The notes beneath the pieces are model-generated. The model was given only the letters and a program-made list of their open reading frames with translations, was not told the DNA's origin and did no database searches. Positions 63,267 to 64,000 of a stretch of DNA of 64,000 nt are shown in pieces (position 1 is the first letter of the stretch; every line of letters starts with the position of its first letter). The DNA lies in contig OZ244935.1 in NCBI GenBank assembly GCA_965222005.1, forward strand, positions 1,984,001-2,048,000, given 5' to 3'. Both the position numbers and the translations under genes were made by a program. The stretch comes from CBDCTM01 sp965222005 (GTDB lineage Bacteria; Bacteroidota; Bacteroidia; Chitinophagales; Saprospiraceae).

Positions 63267-64000
63267 CTACAAATTTTCCAGCAGGAAGTTAGTCATTTTG
63301 GTGTACAGATGGATTCTTGCATTCTGGCCATAAATCCCGTGATTGCGATTGGGGTAAAAGTAGGTGTCAAATTGCTTGTTTGCGCGGATGAGTGCATTGG
63401 CCATCTCAACGGTATTCTGAAAATGCACATTATCATCTGCTACCCCATGCACCAGCAAATATGCCCCTTTCAACTGATCGGCAAAATAGATGGGCGAGTT
63501 GTCACGATAGCCTTCCGGGTTCTCTTTAGCGGTGCGCATAAAGCGTTCGGTGTAGATGGTATCGTACCACTTCCAGTTGGTCACCGGCGCTATTGCGATG
63601 GCAGCCTTGAACACCTCACTCCCCTTCAAAATAGCCAATGATGACATATATCCGCCATAGCTCCAGCCAAAAATACCGATGCGGCCGGGATCGGTAAATG
63701 GCAAGCTGGCCAAATATTTACCAGCCTCAATCTGATCGATGGTTTCGTATTTGCCGAGCTGCTGGTAGGTCATCTTTTTGAACTGCTCACCGCGTGCTCC
63801 TGTGCCGCGATTGTCCACACTGGCTACCACATAGCCTTTTTGGGCCAGCATTTGAAACCACTGATAGTTGCTTCCGCTGTAGGAATTGCGCACGGTTTGG
63901 CTGCCAGGGCCTCCGTACACATACATAAATGCCGGGTATTTCCGGTTGTTGTCGAAGTTGGGAGGCTTGATCATCCAGCCATTCAACTCAACATTGTCGC
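63267..64000 (-). CDS. S9-family serine peptidase (dipeptidyl-peptidase IV-type), C-terminal part (5' end outside window)
   Basis: The frame is open through the end of the window at 64000, so the N-terminal beta-propeller is missing. The visible 240 residues are the alpha/beta-hydrolase domain: catalytic Ser in GIFGWSYGGYMSSLA, Asp in LVHGVADDNVHF, His in YPNRNHGIYG. Start KYPAFMYVYGGPGSQ is the usual beginning of the catalytic domain in prolyl-oligopeptidase/DPP4 types. Cleaves after Pro/Ala in peptides; likely exported as in other Bacteroidota DPP4 enzymes (inference). Confidence 0.9.
   Translation of the reverse strand, partial: DNVELNGWMIKPPNFDNNRKYPAFMYVYGGPGSQTVRNSYSGSNYQWFQMLAQKGYVVASVDNRGTGARGEQFKKMTYQQLGKYETIDQIEAGKYLASLPFTDPGRIGIFGWSYGGYMSSLAILKGSEVFKAAIAIAPVTNWKWYDTIYTERFMRTAKENPEGYRDNSPIYFADQLKGAYLLVHGVADDNVHFQNTVEMANALIRANKQFDTYFYPNRNHGIYGQNARIHLYTKMTNFLLENL

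Noticed and set aside
1..64000. CRISPR arrays, tRNA, rRNA, tmRNA
   Set aside because: No regularly spaced repeats and no cloverleaf or rRNA-like stretch noticed; a covariance search would be needed to exclude small RNAs.

Overview
The window comes from a Bacteroidota chromosome, most likely a Saprospiria/Chitinophagia-type member. The evidence is type IX secretion (T9SS) C-terminal sorting domains on two large secreted proteins, many copies of the phylum's -7 promoter box (TAnnTTTG), a long ParC with a lysine-rich start, an archaeal/eukaryotic-type ProS, OmpP1/FadL and TonB/POTRA outer-membrane proteins, and short palindromes of the kind scattered through Bacteroidota genomes. Genus assignment is inference. 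No rRNA, tRNA, CRISPR array or intact IS was seen.

Layout. 1-4.9 kb: a cut-off Coq4-like protein, an MpaB-type oxygenase, a DUF1361 membrane protein, an HD-domain/Pycsar-effector-type membrane protein, ferritin and a DUF2007-like protein. 5.1-7.9 kb: a marR-hmgA-hpd tyrosine catabolic operon with a candidate MarR operator. 8-13.7 kb: a patatin-like lipoprotein, a secreted protein, a FadL-type porin and an extreme low-complexity Tyr/Asp/Ser/Arg secreted protein. 14.1-20.7 kb: proS, DUF3127, a W-repeat protein, an M23 peptidase coupled to bcp, the N-degron pair aat and clpS, and a peroxiredoxin. 21-25.7 kb: a DMT permease, then a tight operon of O-methyltransferase, polysaccharide deacetylase and two acyltransferases. 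25.7-30.8 kb: a POTRA/barrel protein, hemW and methylmalonyl-CoA mutase. 30.9-36 kb: two T9SS cargo genes, one broken by an 8-bp tandem duplication and one with a C9 tract placed so that loss of a single base would join an upstream ATG and full signal peptide to the reading frame. 36.3-48.7 kb: tonB, M16 and M1 peptidases, a frameshifted small secreted protein, galE with tryptophan dioxygenase, cysQ, a glycosyltransferase, a thioredoxin lipoprotein and uvrC.

48.7-55.9 kb is an AT-richer island holding a type I restriction-modification operon in the order xre-hsdR-GxxExxY-hsdS-RAYT-hsdM. A REP-associated tyrosine transposase overlaps both of its neighbours. hsdR and hsdM each carry a frameshift, and several dispersed palindromes sit in frame inside hsdR and the transposase. 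56-64 kb returns to core genes: parC, an ECF sigma factor overlapping a predicted inner-membrane/outer-membrane-barrel fusion, a DUF547 lipoprotein, smpB, a YbjQ-like protein and a cut-off S9 peptidase.

Two copies of a 168-bp element with terminal inverted repeats and an internal hairpin (a MITE-like repeat) lie at 9.5 kb and 44.6 kb in opposite orientations. The best leads are the C9 tract, this element, the transposase inside the hsd operon with its palindromes, and the sigma/barrel pair. Several frameshifts fall in one window, so base-level accuracy of the assembly should be confirmed before any is treated as biology.
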